Positions 1 to 9,358 of a stretch of DNA of 64,000 nt are shown here, piece after piece. The translations under genes were made by a program, and so were the position numbers. Below the pieces are notes generated by a model. The model made no database searches and was not told the DNA's origin. It saw nothing but the letters and a program-made list of their open reading frames with translations. The DNA comes from Phyllobacterium sp. 21LDTY02-6 (GTDB lineage Bacteria > Pseudomonadota > Alphaproteobacteria > Rhizobiales > Rhizobiaceae). Location: positions 471,794-535,793 of the forward strand of contig NZ_JAMJWD020000004.1 in NCBI RefSeq assembly GCF_023554255.2, read 5' to 3'. Numbering within the stretch: the stretch's first letter is position 1; every line of letters starts with the position of its first letter.

Positions 1-623
1 GCATGTATGGCGAACGCGGCGGCGGGATAACCGACCGCGAGGGGCTTTCGCATCGCATCGACATCATCGAAGGCACGTTGGCCAAGGCGTTCGGCACTCT
101 CGGCGGCTATATTGCCGGCCCGAAGAGCGTGATCGACGCCGTTCGCTCCTATGCGCCGGGCTTCATCTTCACGACCGCGCTGCCGCCGGTGATCGCCGCT
201 GCCGCGACCGAGTCGATCCGGCATCTGAAGACCTCGCAGGAGGAGCGCCGGCTGCACCAGCAACAGGCGCAGCTGACAAAGCAGGTCCTCGCCCAGGCCA
301 ATCTCCCGGTCATGCCTTCTGAAACGCATATCGTGCCGCTGCATGTCGGCGATCCCGAATTGTGCAAGAAGGCCAGCGACCGCCTGCTTGAGCAGCACGG
401 CATCTATATCCAGCCGATCAACTATCCGACCGTTCCCCGCGGGACGGAGCGGCTGCGGATCACGCCGACCCCGTTCCACAGCAACGAGCTCATCGTCGAA
501 TTGAAGGATGCGCTGGTGGAAGTCTGGACCGCGCTCGGCATCCCGTTCTCGACGGGAGAAACTTCGCCGGTCGAAGCCGACGACCGGGTGGTAACGCTCG
601 CCGTATCAAAAGCCGGCGGCTGA
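1..623 (+). CDS. hemA: 5-aminolevulinate synthase, 3' part (N-terminus outside window)
   Basis: Condenses glycine and succinyl-CoA to 5-aminolevulinate, the first step of heme synthesis in alphaproteobacteria; cytosolic and PLP-dependent. The reading frame enters from the left edge (first full codon at 3), so only about the last 206 residues are seen. The start of the visible part (MYGERGGGI) and the segment [17 protein letters not shown] match the family; K in TLAKAFG is the expected PLP-binding lysine. The C-terminal part ([20 protein letters not shown]) is also typical and the end looks intact. The next gene is convergent, with 39 bp between the stop codons. Recognition is from conserved motifs and is secure. 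Confidence 0.95.
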   Translation, partial: MYGERGGGITDREGLSHRIDIIEGTLAKAFGTLGGYIAGPKSVIDAVRSYAPGFIFTTALPPVIAAAATESIRHLKTSQEERRLHQQQAQLTKQVLAQANLPVMPSETHIVPLHVGDPELCKKASDRLLEQHGIYIQPINYPTVPRGTERLRITPTPFHSNELIVELKDALVEVWTALGIPFSTGETSPVEADDRVVTLAVSKAGG

Positions 624-662
624 CGTTACCGGAGGCGGCCGTTACCAGAGGCTGGCGGGCCC

Positions 663-1829
663 TCAGCGGGCCTTGATCCACTCCGCCAGCCGGTCTGCCG
701 CGGTTTCGATCTGGTCGAGCCTGCGGGCAAAACACAATCTCAGAAACGCCTCGCCGCCTTCGCCGAACGCAGTTCCCGGCGCAAGTCCGACCTTGGCCTG
801 ATCGACGATATCGAAGGCGGCGCGATAGGAATCGGTGATGCCGTCTATGCCGAAGAACAGGTAGAAGGCACCAGCCGGCGGCGACAGCCTGACGCGGCCC
901 GTATCGATCAGCCTGGCGCACAGGATATCGCGGGCCTGGCGCGCCCGCTCGACCTGCATGCGGACGAATTCATCGCCCTCATCAAGCGCCGCGACAGCAC
1001 CGCGCTGCATGAATTGCGCCACGCCCGACGTCGAATATTGAATGAGGTTCTCGATCGTCGTGCCGAGCGAGGGGTGCACGACCAGCCAGCCGACCCGCCA
1101 GCCGGTCATCGCCCAGTTCTTGGAGAAGCTGTTGACGAAGATGATGCGGTCTTCCGCGTCCATCACATCGAGAAACGAGGGCGCGCGGCGTCCGCCATAA
1201 TAGAACTGCGAATAGATTTCGTCGGCGATGATCCAGAGTCCATTGGCGCGCGCCATGGCCAGGATCTCCTTCAGCGTCTCGATATCGGCGGTCCAGCCGG
1301 ACGGATTCGTCGGCGTGTTGATGAAGAGCGCCTTCGTCCTCGGCGTGATCTTGTCCTTGATCTTCTGCGGATCGAGCGACCAGCCATTGCCGGTGAAATC
1401 CTGGGTGACGGCGACCGGCCGGGCACCGCCTATGGCAGCGGCGGCGGCGAAATTCGGCCAGGCCGGAGAAAGGTAGATGACCTCATCGCCCGTGCCGGCC
1501 GTAGCCTGGATCGCCAGCTGGATCGACTGCATGCCCGAGCCGGTGACATAGAAATGCTCCACCGGCAGGCGCAACGCGAAATGTCGGTGGTAATAATCCG
1601 ACAATGCCTGGCGCAGCTCCGGAATGCCGGCCTGCCAAGTGTAGAAGGTCTCGCCATTCGCAAGCCCGCGATTGGCGGCGTCGCGGATGAAGTCCGGCGT
1701 CGGCAGGTCGCCCTCGCCCGCCCATAGCGGGATGACGTTCTCCTGCCGCCGGCCGTGGTTCATGACGGCAACGATGCCGCTTTCGGGCGCTGCTGCCGCC
1801 TCGTGTCGCAAATGCTGGATCAGACTCAT
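663..1829 (-). CDS. PLP-dependent aminotransferase (class I/II)
   Basis: A 388-residue fold-type I aminotransferase of the aspartate aminotransferase superfamily; substrate not determinable. DEIY (about 203-206) and SFSKNWAMTGWRVGW (PLP lysine about K237) are the cofactor signatures, and NTPTNPSG (about 171-178) is the usual Asn-Pro motif. The length fits the family. It is monocistronic and convergent with hemA. The ATG at 1829 is preceded by a perfect 7-bp hairpin that contains the likely ribosome-binding GGGGA (see the regulatory entry at 1835-1854). Annotations such as aspartate/tyrosine aminotransferase are possible; the safe call is the superfamily. Confidence 0.9.
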   Translation of the reverse strand: MSLIQHLRHEAAAAPESGIVAVMNHGRRQENVIPLWAGEGDLPTPDFIRDAANRGLANGETFYTWQAGIPELRQALSDYYHRHFALRLPVEHFYVTGSGMQSIQLAIQATAGTGDEVIYLSPAWPNFAAAAAIGGARPVAVTQDFTGNGWSLDPQKIKDKITPRTKALFINTPTNPSGWTADIETLKEILAMARANGLWIIADEIYSQFYYGGRRAPSFLDVMDAEDRIIFVNSFSKNWAMTGWRVGWLVVHPSLGTTIENLIQYSTSGVAQFMQRGAVAALDEGDEFVRMQVERARQARDILCARLIDTGRVRLSPPAGAFYLFFGIDGITDSYRAAFDIVDQAKVGLAPGTAFGEGGEAFLRLCFARRLDQIETAADRLAEWIKAR

Positions 1830-1834
1830 GCTCG

Positions 1835-1854
1835 GGTCCCCTTTTCAGGGGACC
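1835..1854 (-). promoter_or_regulatory. Hairpin covering the aminotransferase ribosome-binding site
   Basis: Perfect inverted repeat GGTCCCC-TTTTCA-GGGGACC whose inner edge lies 5 nt upstream of the aminotransferase ATG. On the coding strand the GGGGA of the second arm is the only Shine-Dalgarno-like stretch, so folding would hide it. No U-tract follows, so it is not a terminator. A role in translational control is inferred. Confidence 0.4.
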
Positions 1855-1969
1855 ACTAAAGCAAGCAGGCCAGTTAATCACGCGGATATTTGTGATGTTT
1901 CCATCAGCCCGAATGATAGTCTGCTGACAGAGCCTGACAAGGCGCCCCCCCTTGCCAGCTACTTGTCCG

Positions 1970-2395
1970 CTACTTGGCCGCGCGGTTCGCCAGCAGATCG
2001 CGGATATCGGTGAGAAGCGCTTCTTCCTTGGTCGGTGCCGGCGCTGCTTCCGGTTCCGGTGCCTTCTCCTGCCGCTTGAAGCGGTTCATCGCCTTGACGA
2101 CCATGAACAGCACCCAGGCGACGATCAGGAAGTTGATCAACAGGGTGATGAAATTACCATAGGCGATGGTGGCGCCCGCCTCGCGCGCAGCAGCCAGATT
2201 GCTGGCAGGCGCGCCGGCCAACTGGATATAGAGATTAGAAAAATCGATGCCGTTCGTCAGCAGCCCGACGACCGGCATGATGATGTCGGTGACGATGGAC
2301 TCGACAAGCTTGCCGAACGCACCGCCGATGATGACGCCGATGGCAAGATCCACCATATTGCCCTTCAGGGCGAATTCCTTGAATTCCTGTAACAT
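1970..2395 (-). CDS. mscL: Large-conductance mechanosensitive channel MscL
   Basis: Homopentameric inner-membrane channel that opens at high membrane tension and releases solutes during hypo-osmotic shock. The 141-residue protein starts [20 protein letters not shown], the conserved N-terminal amphipathic helix running into TM1 ([21 protein letters not shown]). TM2 is at about 82-103 ([20 protein letters not shown]) and a charged C-terminal helix follows ([15 protein letters not shown]). The periplasmic loop is of normal size. Monocistronic, with a GGAGAG ribosome-binding site about 10 nt upstream of the ATG and a TATAAT box further upstream. Confidence 0.97.
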   Translation of the reverse strand: MLQEFKEFALKGNMVDLAIGVIIGGAFGKLVESIVTDIIMPVVGLLTNGIDFSNLYIQLAGAPASNLAAAREAGATIAYGNFITLLINFLIVAWVLFMVVKAMNRFKRQEKAPEPEAAPAPTKEEALLTDIRDLLANRAAK

Positions 2396-2434
2396 GCTAT
2401 ACCGCTCTCCAACGTTGTATGTTAATCCAAATCT

Positions 2435-2440
2435 ATTATA
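2435..2440 (-). promoter_or_regulatory. Candidate -10 box of mscL
   Basis: On the minus strand a perfect TATAAT lies 40 nt upstream of the mscL start. The best -35 candidate at 16-17 nt spacing is weak (TCTGGT), so this is only a probable sigma-70 promoter. Confidence 0.35.
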
Positions 2441-2591
2441 CCCTGAGGCCGGGACTACCAGACGCCGGCAAGAGTAGCAGAAGTTTTACGATAGTTAAGT
2501 GCTTGATTTGGTTTTCTACTGTTCATTTCCGCAGTAGTTCATCGCAACAAAACAATTACTAGTCTGATACATATTGGACAGAAAGTGACCC

Positions 2592-5500
2592 ATGGGGTCG
2601 GCTGCATTCATCATCATCCAGCTTTACCTGCTGTTCCAGGCGCTGGTTGCGCTGCAGGCGGACAGACGCCCGGTTTCGACACGGCGCTCGCGGCAGCTTC
2701 TTTACCTGCTGGTGGTTATCGGCAGCGGGACATCCTGGATATTCTACGGCTCGCCCAGCTATGCGGCCGTGCATGGCATCGAATATATCGGCCTCTACAT
2801 CGGCATCATCCTTGCCTATACGATCGGCTTTCCGGTGCTGGCGCATGTCGGGCGCGTCGTGCGGCAGCAGGGCATCGCCTCGATCTCGGATTTCATCGGC
2901 TCGCGCTACGGCAAGAGCTTCCTCGTCGCCGCCGTCGTCACGGCCATCGTCACCATCGGCCTCGTTCCCTATATCGCGCTGCAGGTGCGCGCGCTGCACT
3001 ATCTCGCCGGCGCCTTCAAGGACCAGCCTTTTTTCCCGACGCTCGAACATGATCGTGCCCACGGCATCCTGGAGATCGGCGCGCTGATCCTTTGGGTCGT
3101 GTATTACTGCGCCCGCTCGCAAAGCTATGGCGAGCGCCATGAGGGGCTCCTCTTCGTCCTCGCCATGGATACCCTCATCAAGTTCGGCGCCTTCGTTCTC
3201 GTGGGCATCAGCATCCTGCTGGTGATCGACTGGCCGGATGCGTCGTTCGCCGATCGCCTGTGGCAGACGGATATCGTGGCAGGTTTCGGCCAGGATTTCT
3301 CCTTCGCCAATCTTGCCAGCCTCGCCCTGATCGGCGCGGCGGTGATCGTCCTTCTGCCCAGTCAGTTCTATGTGAATTTCGTCGATCAGCGCGGCGGACA
3401 GAACCTGCGATCGGCGCGCTGGTTCGTTCCGCTCTCGCTGTTCGTGATGGGCCTGTTCGTGCTGCCCATCGTCATCGCCGGCCAGGCATTTTCGCACAAC
3501 CCCGAGCTCACCGACTTCTATTTCTTCACCGCGCCTCTCGCCGCGGGGGCAAATGTCGTTTCGATCATCGCCTTCATCGGCGGCGTGGCGGCGGCGACGA
3601 GCATGATCTTCCTGCCTTCGATGCTCCTCGCCGTATCCATCTCCAACGATATCGTGCTGCCCCTGCTCTGGCGCCGGGCGGCCGCCGATCGGAAGGGTGG
3701 AGACTTCGTCGGCACCATTCGCAATACGCGCATGGCGGTCATTGTCGTGGTCCTGCTGATCATGCTCATCTACGAGCATTATCTCAGCGACCATATATAC
3801 TTCGCCTCGCTCGCCCTGATCTCGGCGGTGGCATTGATCCAGCTCCTGCCCGCCTTCGTCGGCGGCATCTTCTGGAACCGGGCGACGGCGCGCGGCGCGC
3901 TGTGGGGCATGTGCGGCGGCTTTGCCGTCTGGATCTATACGATGGTGCTGCCGTCGCTCCTCGATCCCGCCTCCGAACTGCTGATTGCGGGTCCTCTCAA
4001 CCTGTCGGCGCTCAGGCCCGAAGCGCTGTTCGGCTCCGAGGTGAGCGCCTATGCCAATGGGTTGTTCTGGAGCCTCCTGGTCAATTCGACCCTGTTCGTC
4101 GCCGGGTCCCTGTCGCGCTCGCCGGCGCCGCTGGAACGCATCCAGGCGGCGCATTTCGTCATCGACGGTTCTGCCGTGGCCGATCCCGCCGACATGCTGC
4201 AACCGAATATCCTCTTCGGCCAGCTCAAGACCACGTTGGCGCGCTATATTGGCGAGCAGCACGCCGATTCCGCCTTTGCCACCTTTTGCCGGCAAGAGGA
4301 GATCACGCTGGCCGACGATCAGCCCGCCGACTTCAAGACCGTGCAATTCGCCGAGCACCTGCTTTCCGAGGTCGTCGGCCCGCCCTCGGCCCGCACCATT
4401 CTGGCCCTCGCAATGGGTCCGACGACCTCGTCGCAGCGCAAGGCGCAGATCCTGCTCGACCATGCCACCGGTGCGCTGGCGCAGAACCGGCAGCTGCTGC
4501 AGACCGCGCTCGACCGCATGGACCAGGGCATCGCCGTCTTCGACAGCGGCCACCGGCTGAGTTGCTGGAACCTGCAATTCCAGTTGATCCTCGAGCTGCC
4601 GCGGGAATTGCAGCGCATGGGCACGCCGCTCGGCCACATATTGCGGGCAATGTTCCAGCGTGGCGATCTCGTCGATCTTGGCGCCGAATACCAGACCAAT
4701 GACGGCACCGCGCCGATCATTCCGTGGCGGATCAAGATGCGCAATGCCGAGCAGACGATCGAGGTGCGTTCGAACCCCATGCCCGGCGGCGGCCTGGTGA
4801 CGACCTTCACCGATATCAGCCAGGCGGTGAATGCCGATGAATTGCTGCGCCGGACCAATGAATCGCTGGAGCAGCGCGTGCGCGAACGGACCGGCGAACT
4901 CACGCTGGCCAACCAGCAGCTGGTCAGGACGCAGAAGCGCGCCGAAGACGCCAATCTGGAAAAGACGCGGTTCCTGGCCGGCGCGAGCCATGACCTGCTG
5001 CAGCCGCTCAATGCGGCGCGGCTCTACTCGTCCGCGCTGACCGAACGCCTCGACAGCATCAATGAAAAGGAACTGGTGCGCAATCTCGACTCGTCGCTGG
5101 AAGCCGTCGAAACCATCATCAGCGCCCTGCTCGACATTTCCCGGCTGGATACCGGCGCGCTGAAGCCGGTGATCTCGGTGTTTCGCATGGATGCCCTGCT
5201 GCGGCAGGTGGAAAGCGATTTCATGCCCATCGCGCGCGAGAAGGGGCTGGAGCTGCGCATCCTGCCGACCTCGGCCGTGGTGGCGACGGATCGCAACCTG
5301 CTGCGCCGGCTGGTGCAGAACCTCGTTTCCAACGCCATCAAATATACCCGCTCGGGCAAGGTGCTGGTGGGCGTGAGGAGGCGGGGCCAGACCCTCCATC
5401 TCAATGTCCATGACACCGGCATCGGCATTCCGAGGACGCGCCTCGACGACATATTCCGCGAGTTCACCCGCCTGACCGGCGGCATGCGCGAATCCGACGG

Positions 5501-6056
5501 GCTGGGGCTCGGCCTCTCGATCGTCGAGCGTATCGCCCATCTGCTCGACATGGGCATCAGCGTCGATTCAACGCCCGGCCGTGGTTCCCGGTTCGCCGTG
5601 AGCATGGCGGCATCGCAAGCGCAGCCGGTATCGGTCAGCATTTCGGCGCCCGCGCCGCAAAAGCCGGGCGCGCTGGCCGGCCTGCGGGTGATGTGCATCG
5701 ACGACAATGAAGCTTCGCTGGCGGGAATGCAGCAGCTGCTGCAGACCTGGGGCTGTACCGTCACGGCGTTTCGTTCGGCGGAAGCGGTTCGCCGCTATTG
5801 CCAGGACAAGGGCGCCATGCCCGAGGCGGTGCTGGCAGACTACAATCTCGACAATGAGAACGGGCTGGACCTGATCGGCTTCATCCGGGGCCATTTCGGC
5901 GGCGAGCTGCCGGCCTCGCTGGTAACGGCAGACCGTTCGGCGGAGGTCCTCGAAAGGGCGGCGCGGGACCATGTGACGATCCTCAACAAGCCGGTCAAGC
6001 CGGCGATGCTCCGGGCCCTGATAACGCGCTTGAAGGATAGCGTCGCGGCGGAGTGA
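2592..6056 (+). CDS. SSF-transporter-fused hybrid sensor histidine kinase/response regulator
   Basis: A 1154-residue membrane sensor. Residues about 1-510 form a sodium:solute symporter-type (SSF) module with many hydrophobic helices, as in the CbrA type of kinases. A PAS-like segment follows at about 630-750, then a short coiled coil (EQRVRERTGELTLANQQL). The kinase core has H-box FLAGASHDLLQPLNAARLY (phospho-His about H800), N-box LVQNLVSNAIKYTRSGK, and ATP-lid motifs DTGIGIP and GLGLGLSIVE. A C-terminal receiver domain starts at about 1030 with acceptor Asp at about D1083 (VLADYNLDN) and Lys in LNKPVKP. It ends 2 bp before the stop of the convergent NarL-type regulator, its most likely partner. 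The ligand is unknown; amino-acid or carboxylate sensing would be inference. Confidence 0.9.
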   Translation: MGSAAFIIIQLYLLFQALVALQADRRPVSTRRSRQLLYLLVVIGSGTSWIFYGSPSYAAVHGIEYIGLYIGIILAYTIGFPVLAHVGRVVRQQGIASISDFIGSRYGKSFLVAAVVTAIVTIGLVPYIALQVRALHYLAGAFKDQPFFPTLEHDRAHGILEIGALILWVVYYCARSQSYGERHEGLLFVLAMDTLIKFGAFVLVGISILLVIDWPDASFADRLWQTDIVAGFGQDFSFANLASLALIGAAVIVLLPSQFYVNFVDQRGGQNLRSARWFVPLSLFVMGLFVLPIVIAGQAFSHNPELTDFYFFTAPLAAGANVVSIIAFIGGVAAATSMIFLPSMLLAVSISNDIVLPLLWRRAAADRKGGDFVGTIRNTRMAVIVVVLLIMLIYEHYLSDHIYFASLALISAVALIQLLPAFVGGIFWNRATARGALWGMCGGFAVWIYTMVLPSLLDPASELLIAGPLNLSALRPEALFGSEVSAYANGLFWSLLVNSTLFVAGSLSRSPAPLERIQAAHFVIDGSAVADPADMLQPNILFGQLKTTLARYIGEQHADSAFATFCRQEEITLADDQPADFKTVQFAEHLLSEVVGPPSARTILALAMGPTTSSQRKAQILLDHATGALAQNRQLLQTALDRMDQGIAVFDSGHRLSCWNLQFQLILELPRELQRMGTPLGHILRAMFQRGDLVDLGAEYQTNDGTAPIIPWRIKMRNAEQTIEVRSNPMPGGGLVTTFTDISQAVNADELLRRTNESLEQRVRERTGELTLANQQLVRTQKRAEDANLEKTRFLAGASHDLLQPLNAARLYSSALTERLDSINEKELVRNLDSSLEAVETIISALLDISRLDTGALKPVISVFRMDALLRQVESDFMPIAREKGLELRILPTSAVVATDRNLLRRLVQNLVSNAIKYTRSGKVLVGVRRRGQTLHLNVHDTGIGIPRTRLDDIFREFTRLTGGMRESDGLGLGLSIVERIAHLLDMGISVDSTPGRGSRFAVSMAASQAQPVSVSISAPAPQKPGALAGLRVMCIDDNEASLAGMQQLLQTWGCTVTAFRSAEAVRRYCQDKGAMPEAVLADYNLDNENGLDLIGFIRGHFGGELPASLVTADRSAEVLERAARDHVTILNKPVKPAMLRALITRLKDSVAAE

Positions 6057-6058
6057 GA

Positions 6059-6721
6059 TCAGCTCTCGATCGCCTCGGCGATCTCGCGGTCGCCGCGAAA
6101 CCGTGCAAGGCGGATGACGGCCTGGGTGCGACTGTCGACGCCGAGCTTGTAGAGCACGGCCGAGACATGGGCCTTCACCGTCGCTTCCGAAACCTGCAGC
6201 TCATGGGCGATCTGCTTGTTCAGCATGCCGTCCGCCATCATGCCGAGCACGCGGCTCTGCTGCGGCGTCAGCTTGCGGATGCAACGGATGAGATCGGCAA
6301 GCTCCGGCTCGAGTTCGCTCGGCTCGCTGTCGCCGAGCGGCGACCATATTCCGCCGTCGAGAATGACCTGCACGGCCGATCTTATCGTGTCGGGGCTGGA
6401 GGATTTGGAGATGAAACCTGCAGCGCCGAGCTCCAGCGCCGATTGTATGGTCACGGCATCGTCGCTCGCCGAAACGATGGCGATCGGCACCAGCGGCTGG
6501 ATGGCGCGCAGGGCGATGAGGCCGGTAAGGCCGCCGGCATCGCTCAGCGAAAGGTCGAGAAGGACAAGGTCGAGATCGGTCGAGACATGAAGCAGCCGCT
6601 TTGCGCTTTCGAGATCGCCGATTTCCATGATTTCCAGCTGTTCGCCGAAGTTTGCCAGCGCCAGTTTGAGCGCGCCTCTAAACAATGGGTGGTCGTCTAC
6701 GATAACGAACCGGTAATGCAT
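6059..6721 (-). CDS. NarL/FixJ-type response regulator
   Basis: A 220-residue two-domain regulator: N-terminal receiver (FVIVDDHPLFRGAL, acceptor Asp in LVLLDLSL) and C-terminal LuxR helix-turn-helix (LTPQQSRVLGMMADGMLNKQIAHELQVSEATVKAHVSAV). It is convergent with the SSF-fused hybrid kinase, 2 bp between the stops, so the two probably form a phosphotransfer pair although they are not co-transcribed. The start at 6721 gives the normal receiver N-terminus (MHYRFVIVDDH). Target genes are unknown; the 223-bp region upstream is shared with the divergent peptidase gene. Confidence 0.92.
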   Translation of the reverse strand: MHYRFVIVDDHPLFRGALKLALANFGEQLEIMEIGDLESAKRLLHVSTDLDLVLLDLSLSDAGGLTGLIALRAIQPLVPIAIVSASDDAVTIQSALELGAAGFISKSSSPDTIRSAVQVILDGGIWSPLGDSEPSELEPELADLIRCIRKLTPQQSRVLGMMADGMLNKQIAHELQVSEATVKAHVSAVLYKLGVDSRTQAVIRLARFRGDREIAEAIES

Positions 6722-6944
6722 CTGCTAATCCTCAATTGGTATCAAATAAAACATCTAAACCTAAAGGCGTAATGCCAACGACTAAATCCATTTTTTCTGA
6801 TATATCAATAAGTATTTGGCACTTTGTAAAGTTCTTCGGCTGTATTGAGGGAACGTCGTTAAGCCTAGTCCGTTAAAGTGCCTTGGCAAAACCTTATTCC
6901 CGAGCGATTATTCAATTGTGGGGACGAGTTAGAAAGAGAATTGC

Positions 6945-7895
6945 ATGATTACACACACTCTTTATCCGGAGGCACAGCCCTATCAGGAGCAGATGCTTGA
7001 AGTTTCGGGGTTGCACACGATACATATTGAGGAATGCGGCAATCCCGACGGCAAGCCGGTAATCATGATTCACGGCGGACCGGGTGGCGGCATCAACCCC
7101 ACCATGCGTCGCCTGCATGATCCCGAACAGTACAGGATAATCCTCTTCGACCAGCGCGGCTGCGGCAAATCCACCCCGCATGCGGAGCTCGAGGAGAACA
7201 CGACCTGGGACCTCGTCGCGGACATGGAGCGCATCCGCACCCATCTCGGCATCGACAAATGGCAGGTGTTCGGCGGGTCCTGGGGCTCGACGCTGGGGCT
7301 CGCCTATTCGCAGACCCATCCCGACCATGTCAGCGAACTCATCCTGCGCGGCATCTTCCTCGTCCGGCGCTTCGAGATCGACTGGTTCTATTCCAATGGC
7401 GCAAGCATCATCTATCCCGACCGTTTCGAGGCCTACCAGGCCCATATCCCGGAAGAGGAACGGGACGACATGGTCGCCGCCTATTACAAGCGCCTGACCG
7501 ATCCAGACCCGGCGGTGCGCCTCGCCGCCGCCAAGAACTGGGCGCGCTGGGAAGGCTCCGCGCTGTCGCTGCTGCCGGACCCCGCGCGCGCCGAAGCCTT
7601 CGCGTCGGATAATTTCGCCATCGCCTTTGCGCGCATCGAATGCCACTACTTCCAGAATGGCGGCTTCTTCGAAACCGACGATCATCTGCTGCGCCATGCG
7701 CATCTGATCCGGCACATCCCCTGCACCATCGTGCATGGCCGCTATGACATGTGCACACCGCTGCTCAATGCCTGGCACCTCAAGAAAGTATGGCCGGAAG
7801 CCGATTTGCGCATCGTCGAGGATGCCGGTCATGCCGTCACCGAACCCGGCATCGTGCACGAGCTGATCGCGGCGACCAAGCGCTACGCCGCCTAG
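6945..7895 (+). CDS. pip: Proline iminopeptidase (prolyl aminopeptidase)
   Basis: Alpha/beta hydrolase of peptidase family S33 that removes N-terminal proline from peptides; cytosolic. The 316-residue protein has the oxyanion motif HGGPGGG (about 43-49), FDQRGCGKS, the nucleophile elbow GGSWGSTL (Ser about 113), the catalytic Asp in HGRYDMCTP, and the His in EDAGHAVTEP. The length is typical. It is preceded by an AT-rich divergent intergenic region and ends 18 bp from the convergent VOC gene. Confidence 0.95.
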   Translation: MITHTLYPEAQPYQEQMLEVSGLHTIHIEECGNPDGKPVIMIHGGPGGGINPTMRRLHDPEQYRIILFDQRGCGKSTPHAELEENTTWDLVADMERIRTHLGIDKWQVFGGSWGSTLGLAYSQTHPDHVSELILRGIFLVRRFEIDWFYSNGASIIYPDRFEAYQAHIPEEERDDMVAAYYKRLTDPDPAVRLAAAKNWARWEGSALSLLPDPARAEAFASDNFAIAFARIECHYFQNGGFFETDDHLLRHAHLIRHIPCTIVHGRYDMCTPLLNAWHLKKVWPEADLRIVEDAGHAVTEPGIVHELIAATKRYAA

Positions 7896-7913
7896 GCCGA
7901 CAAGGCCCGCCGA

Positions 7914-8357
7914 TCACGCTGCAAGATGCTTGCGGCGTGATTTGACCACCCAGAGATGGCCGAAGGGATCGACGAGAACGCCCGCCCTGTCGCCATTGTC
8001 GAGGGTCTCGACCGCGTTGCGGACGCGCGCGCCCTCCGCGACGGCATGGTGCATGATGCGATCCGCATCATCGACATGGATGTCGAGCATGACCGGCGTC
8101 GCGCCGATGGCATGGGCCGAGCGCGGCCCGCCGAGCGACGCATCCGCATCGCGCTTGGGATTGGCGCCCACGATCATGATGACGGATTCGCCGAGCCGGA
8201 TTTCCGCCGCTATCAGCACGCCCTGGTGCAGATAGGGCCTGCCGACAAGCTGCGCCCCGAATACCGCCCCATAGAAGTCCAGCGCGTTCTGCTGGTCCCC
8301 ATGACGCACAAAAAGCCTTATCGACACCTCGCCAATCAGTGTTGGTACGGCAAACAT
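7914..8357 (-). CDS. VOC-superfamily (glyoxalase/bleomycin resistance-like) protein
   Basis: About 147 residues. One vicinal-oxygen-chelate domain with the paired beta-alpha-beta-beta-beta modules seen in PhnB-like proteins: RLFVRHGDQQNALDFYGAVF near the N-terminus and MLDIHVDDADRIMHHAVAEG in the second module, ending with FGHLWVVKSR. I chose the ATG at 8357 because it has a purine-rich GGGAGCGATGAG upstream; a longer start at 8402 lacks a ribosome-binding site. Substrate unknown. The members of this group are often annotated only as VOC family. Confidence 0.8.
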   Translation of the reverse strand: MFAVPTLIGEVSIRLFVRHGDQQNALDFYGAVFGAQLVGRPYLHQGVLIAAEIRLGESVIMIVGANPKRDADASLGGPRSAHAIGATPVMLDIHVDDADRIMHHAVAEGARVRNAVETLDNGDRAGVLVDPFGHLWVVKSRRKHLAA

Positions 8358-8447
8358 CTCATCGCTCCCAGAGAAAGTGGAGCGACCACTATCCGTCATC
8401 ATTTAGAACAAATCAAGAACAAACAGTCTCGATCGTTGCGCTCGTCC

Positions 8448-8882
8448 TCAGGTTTTTTGCGGCGTCGCGGGCGATTGCGGCTCGGTCTTGTCCTCGTCCA
8501 GCTCCTTGGCGAGCCCCATGAAACGGCGCATGAAACGCTCCATATAGCTGAGGCCCTTTTCGAAGTCCTCCTCGGTCGGAAGCGCGTCCCGCACGGCGGG
8601 CGGCAGCTTGCCGATGCCGGCGACGGTTTCCTCCAGCTTCGCCACCCGCGCCTTCAGGTCGGCGATGTCGTCCTCGTAGAGCGTGCGTTCGTCGGCGGCG
8701 ACCTTGCAGACGAGCTGGTTCAGCTTTTCGTGGCAGATCGACATTTCGCCGGTACGGTTGTTCATCCGGACATAGCCTTCGGCGGTCTTTTCGAGCGTAT
8801 AATTCGCCGTTTCCTCGGCCGCGGCCGGGCCGGCGAGAAGCATGGCGGCAAGCATGACCGGTACTGCGTTTGATCTTGGCAT
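8448..8882 (-). CDS. Secreted coiled-coil protein of unknown function
   Basis: 144 residues with a clear Sec signal peptide (MPRSNAVPVMLAAMLLAGPAAAEE). The mature part contains two cysteines (SICHEKLNQLVCKVA), then a helical coiled-coil stretch (YEDDIADLKARVAKLEETVAGI) and a charged tail. The start at 8882 is supported by GGAGG 7 nt upstream and by placing the signal peptide at the N-terminus. No family recognised. Likely periplasmic. Confidence 0.7.
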   Translation of the reverse strand: MPRSNAVPVMLAAMLLAGPAAAEETANYTLEKTAEGYVRMNNRTGEMSICHEKLNQLVCKVAADERTLYEDDIADLKARVAKLEETVAGIGKLPPAVRDALPTEEDFEKGLSYMERFMRRFMGLAKELDEDKTEPQSPATPQKT

Positions 8883-9013
8883 TTCAGGCCTCCAGCGTTC
8901 GATACGGGTCATCATCGCCGTACAATACGCCAAAAATCCGAAACCTTCATGAATTCTGTGACCGGCGCGTCTGCGCTCTTTGCGAAAGCCGTATTTAGCG
9001 CTAGTAAGCGCGC

Positions 9014-9358
9014 ATGTCGCAACTCATCTACAAGATCGCACCGCGAGCGCTCTGGCACGCTGCCGAAGCCAAGGGCGTTTTCGACGGCGCGCCCGTCGAC
9101 CTGGCCGATGGCTATATCCATTTCTCCACCGCCGGGCAGTTGCACGAGACCGCCGCCAAACATTTTGCCGGGCAGGACGATCTCCTGCTCATCGCCGTCG
9201 ATGCCGCCGCTCTCGGCGACAGCCTGCGCTTCGAGCCGTCGCGCGGCGGCGCGCTGTTTCCCCATCTCTATGCGGCGCTGCCCGTCAATGCCGCGGCCTG
9301 GGTCAGGCCCCTGCCACTCGGCGGCGACGGCAGGCACATCTTTCCGGATCTCAGCTAA
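9014..9358 (+). CDS. DUF952 domain protein
   Basis: A 114-residue single-domain protein with the DUF952 layout: N-terminal IYKIAPRALWHAAEAKGVF, central DGYIHFSTAGQLHETAAKHF, and C-terminal FPHLYAALPV. The biochemical role of this family is not established. Its TAA stop overlaps the ATG of pyrD by one base, so the two are almost certainly co-transcribed and translationally coupled. Just upstream is a small inverted repeat (GCGCT-AGTA-AGCGC) and no obvious Shine-Dalgarno sequence. Confidence 0.88.
   Translation: MSQLIYKIAPRALWHAAEAKGVFDGAPVDLADGYIHFSTAGQLHETAAKHFAGQDDLLLIAVDAAALGDSLRFEPSRGGALFPHLYAALPVNAAAWVRPLPLGGDGRHIFPDLS

Noticed and set aside
2559..5540. Open minus-strand frame of nearly 1000 codons
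   Set aside because: Antisense shadow of the hybrid kinase; low-complexity Arg/Gly/Asp/His composition and no domain.
6818..6882. GGCACTTT/AAAGTGCC inverted repeat between the response regulator and pip
   Set aside because: Only 8 bp with a 49-nt loop; within chance for a region of this length.
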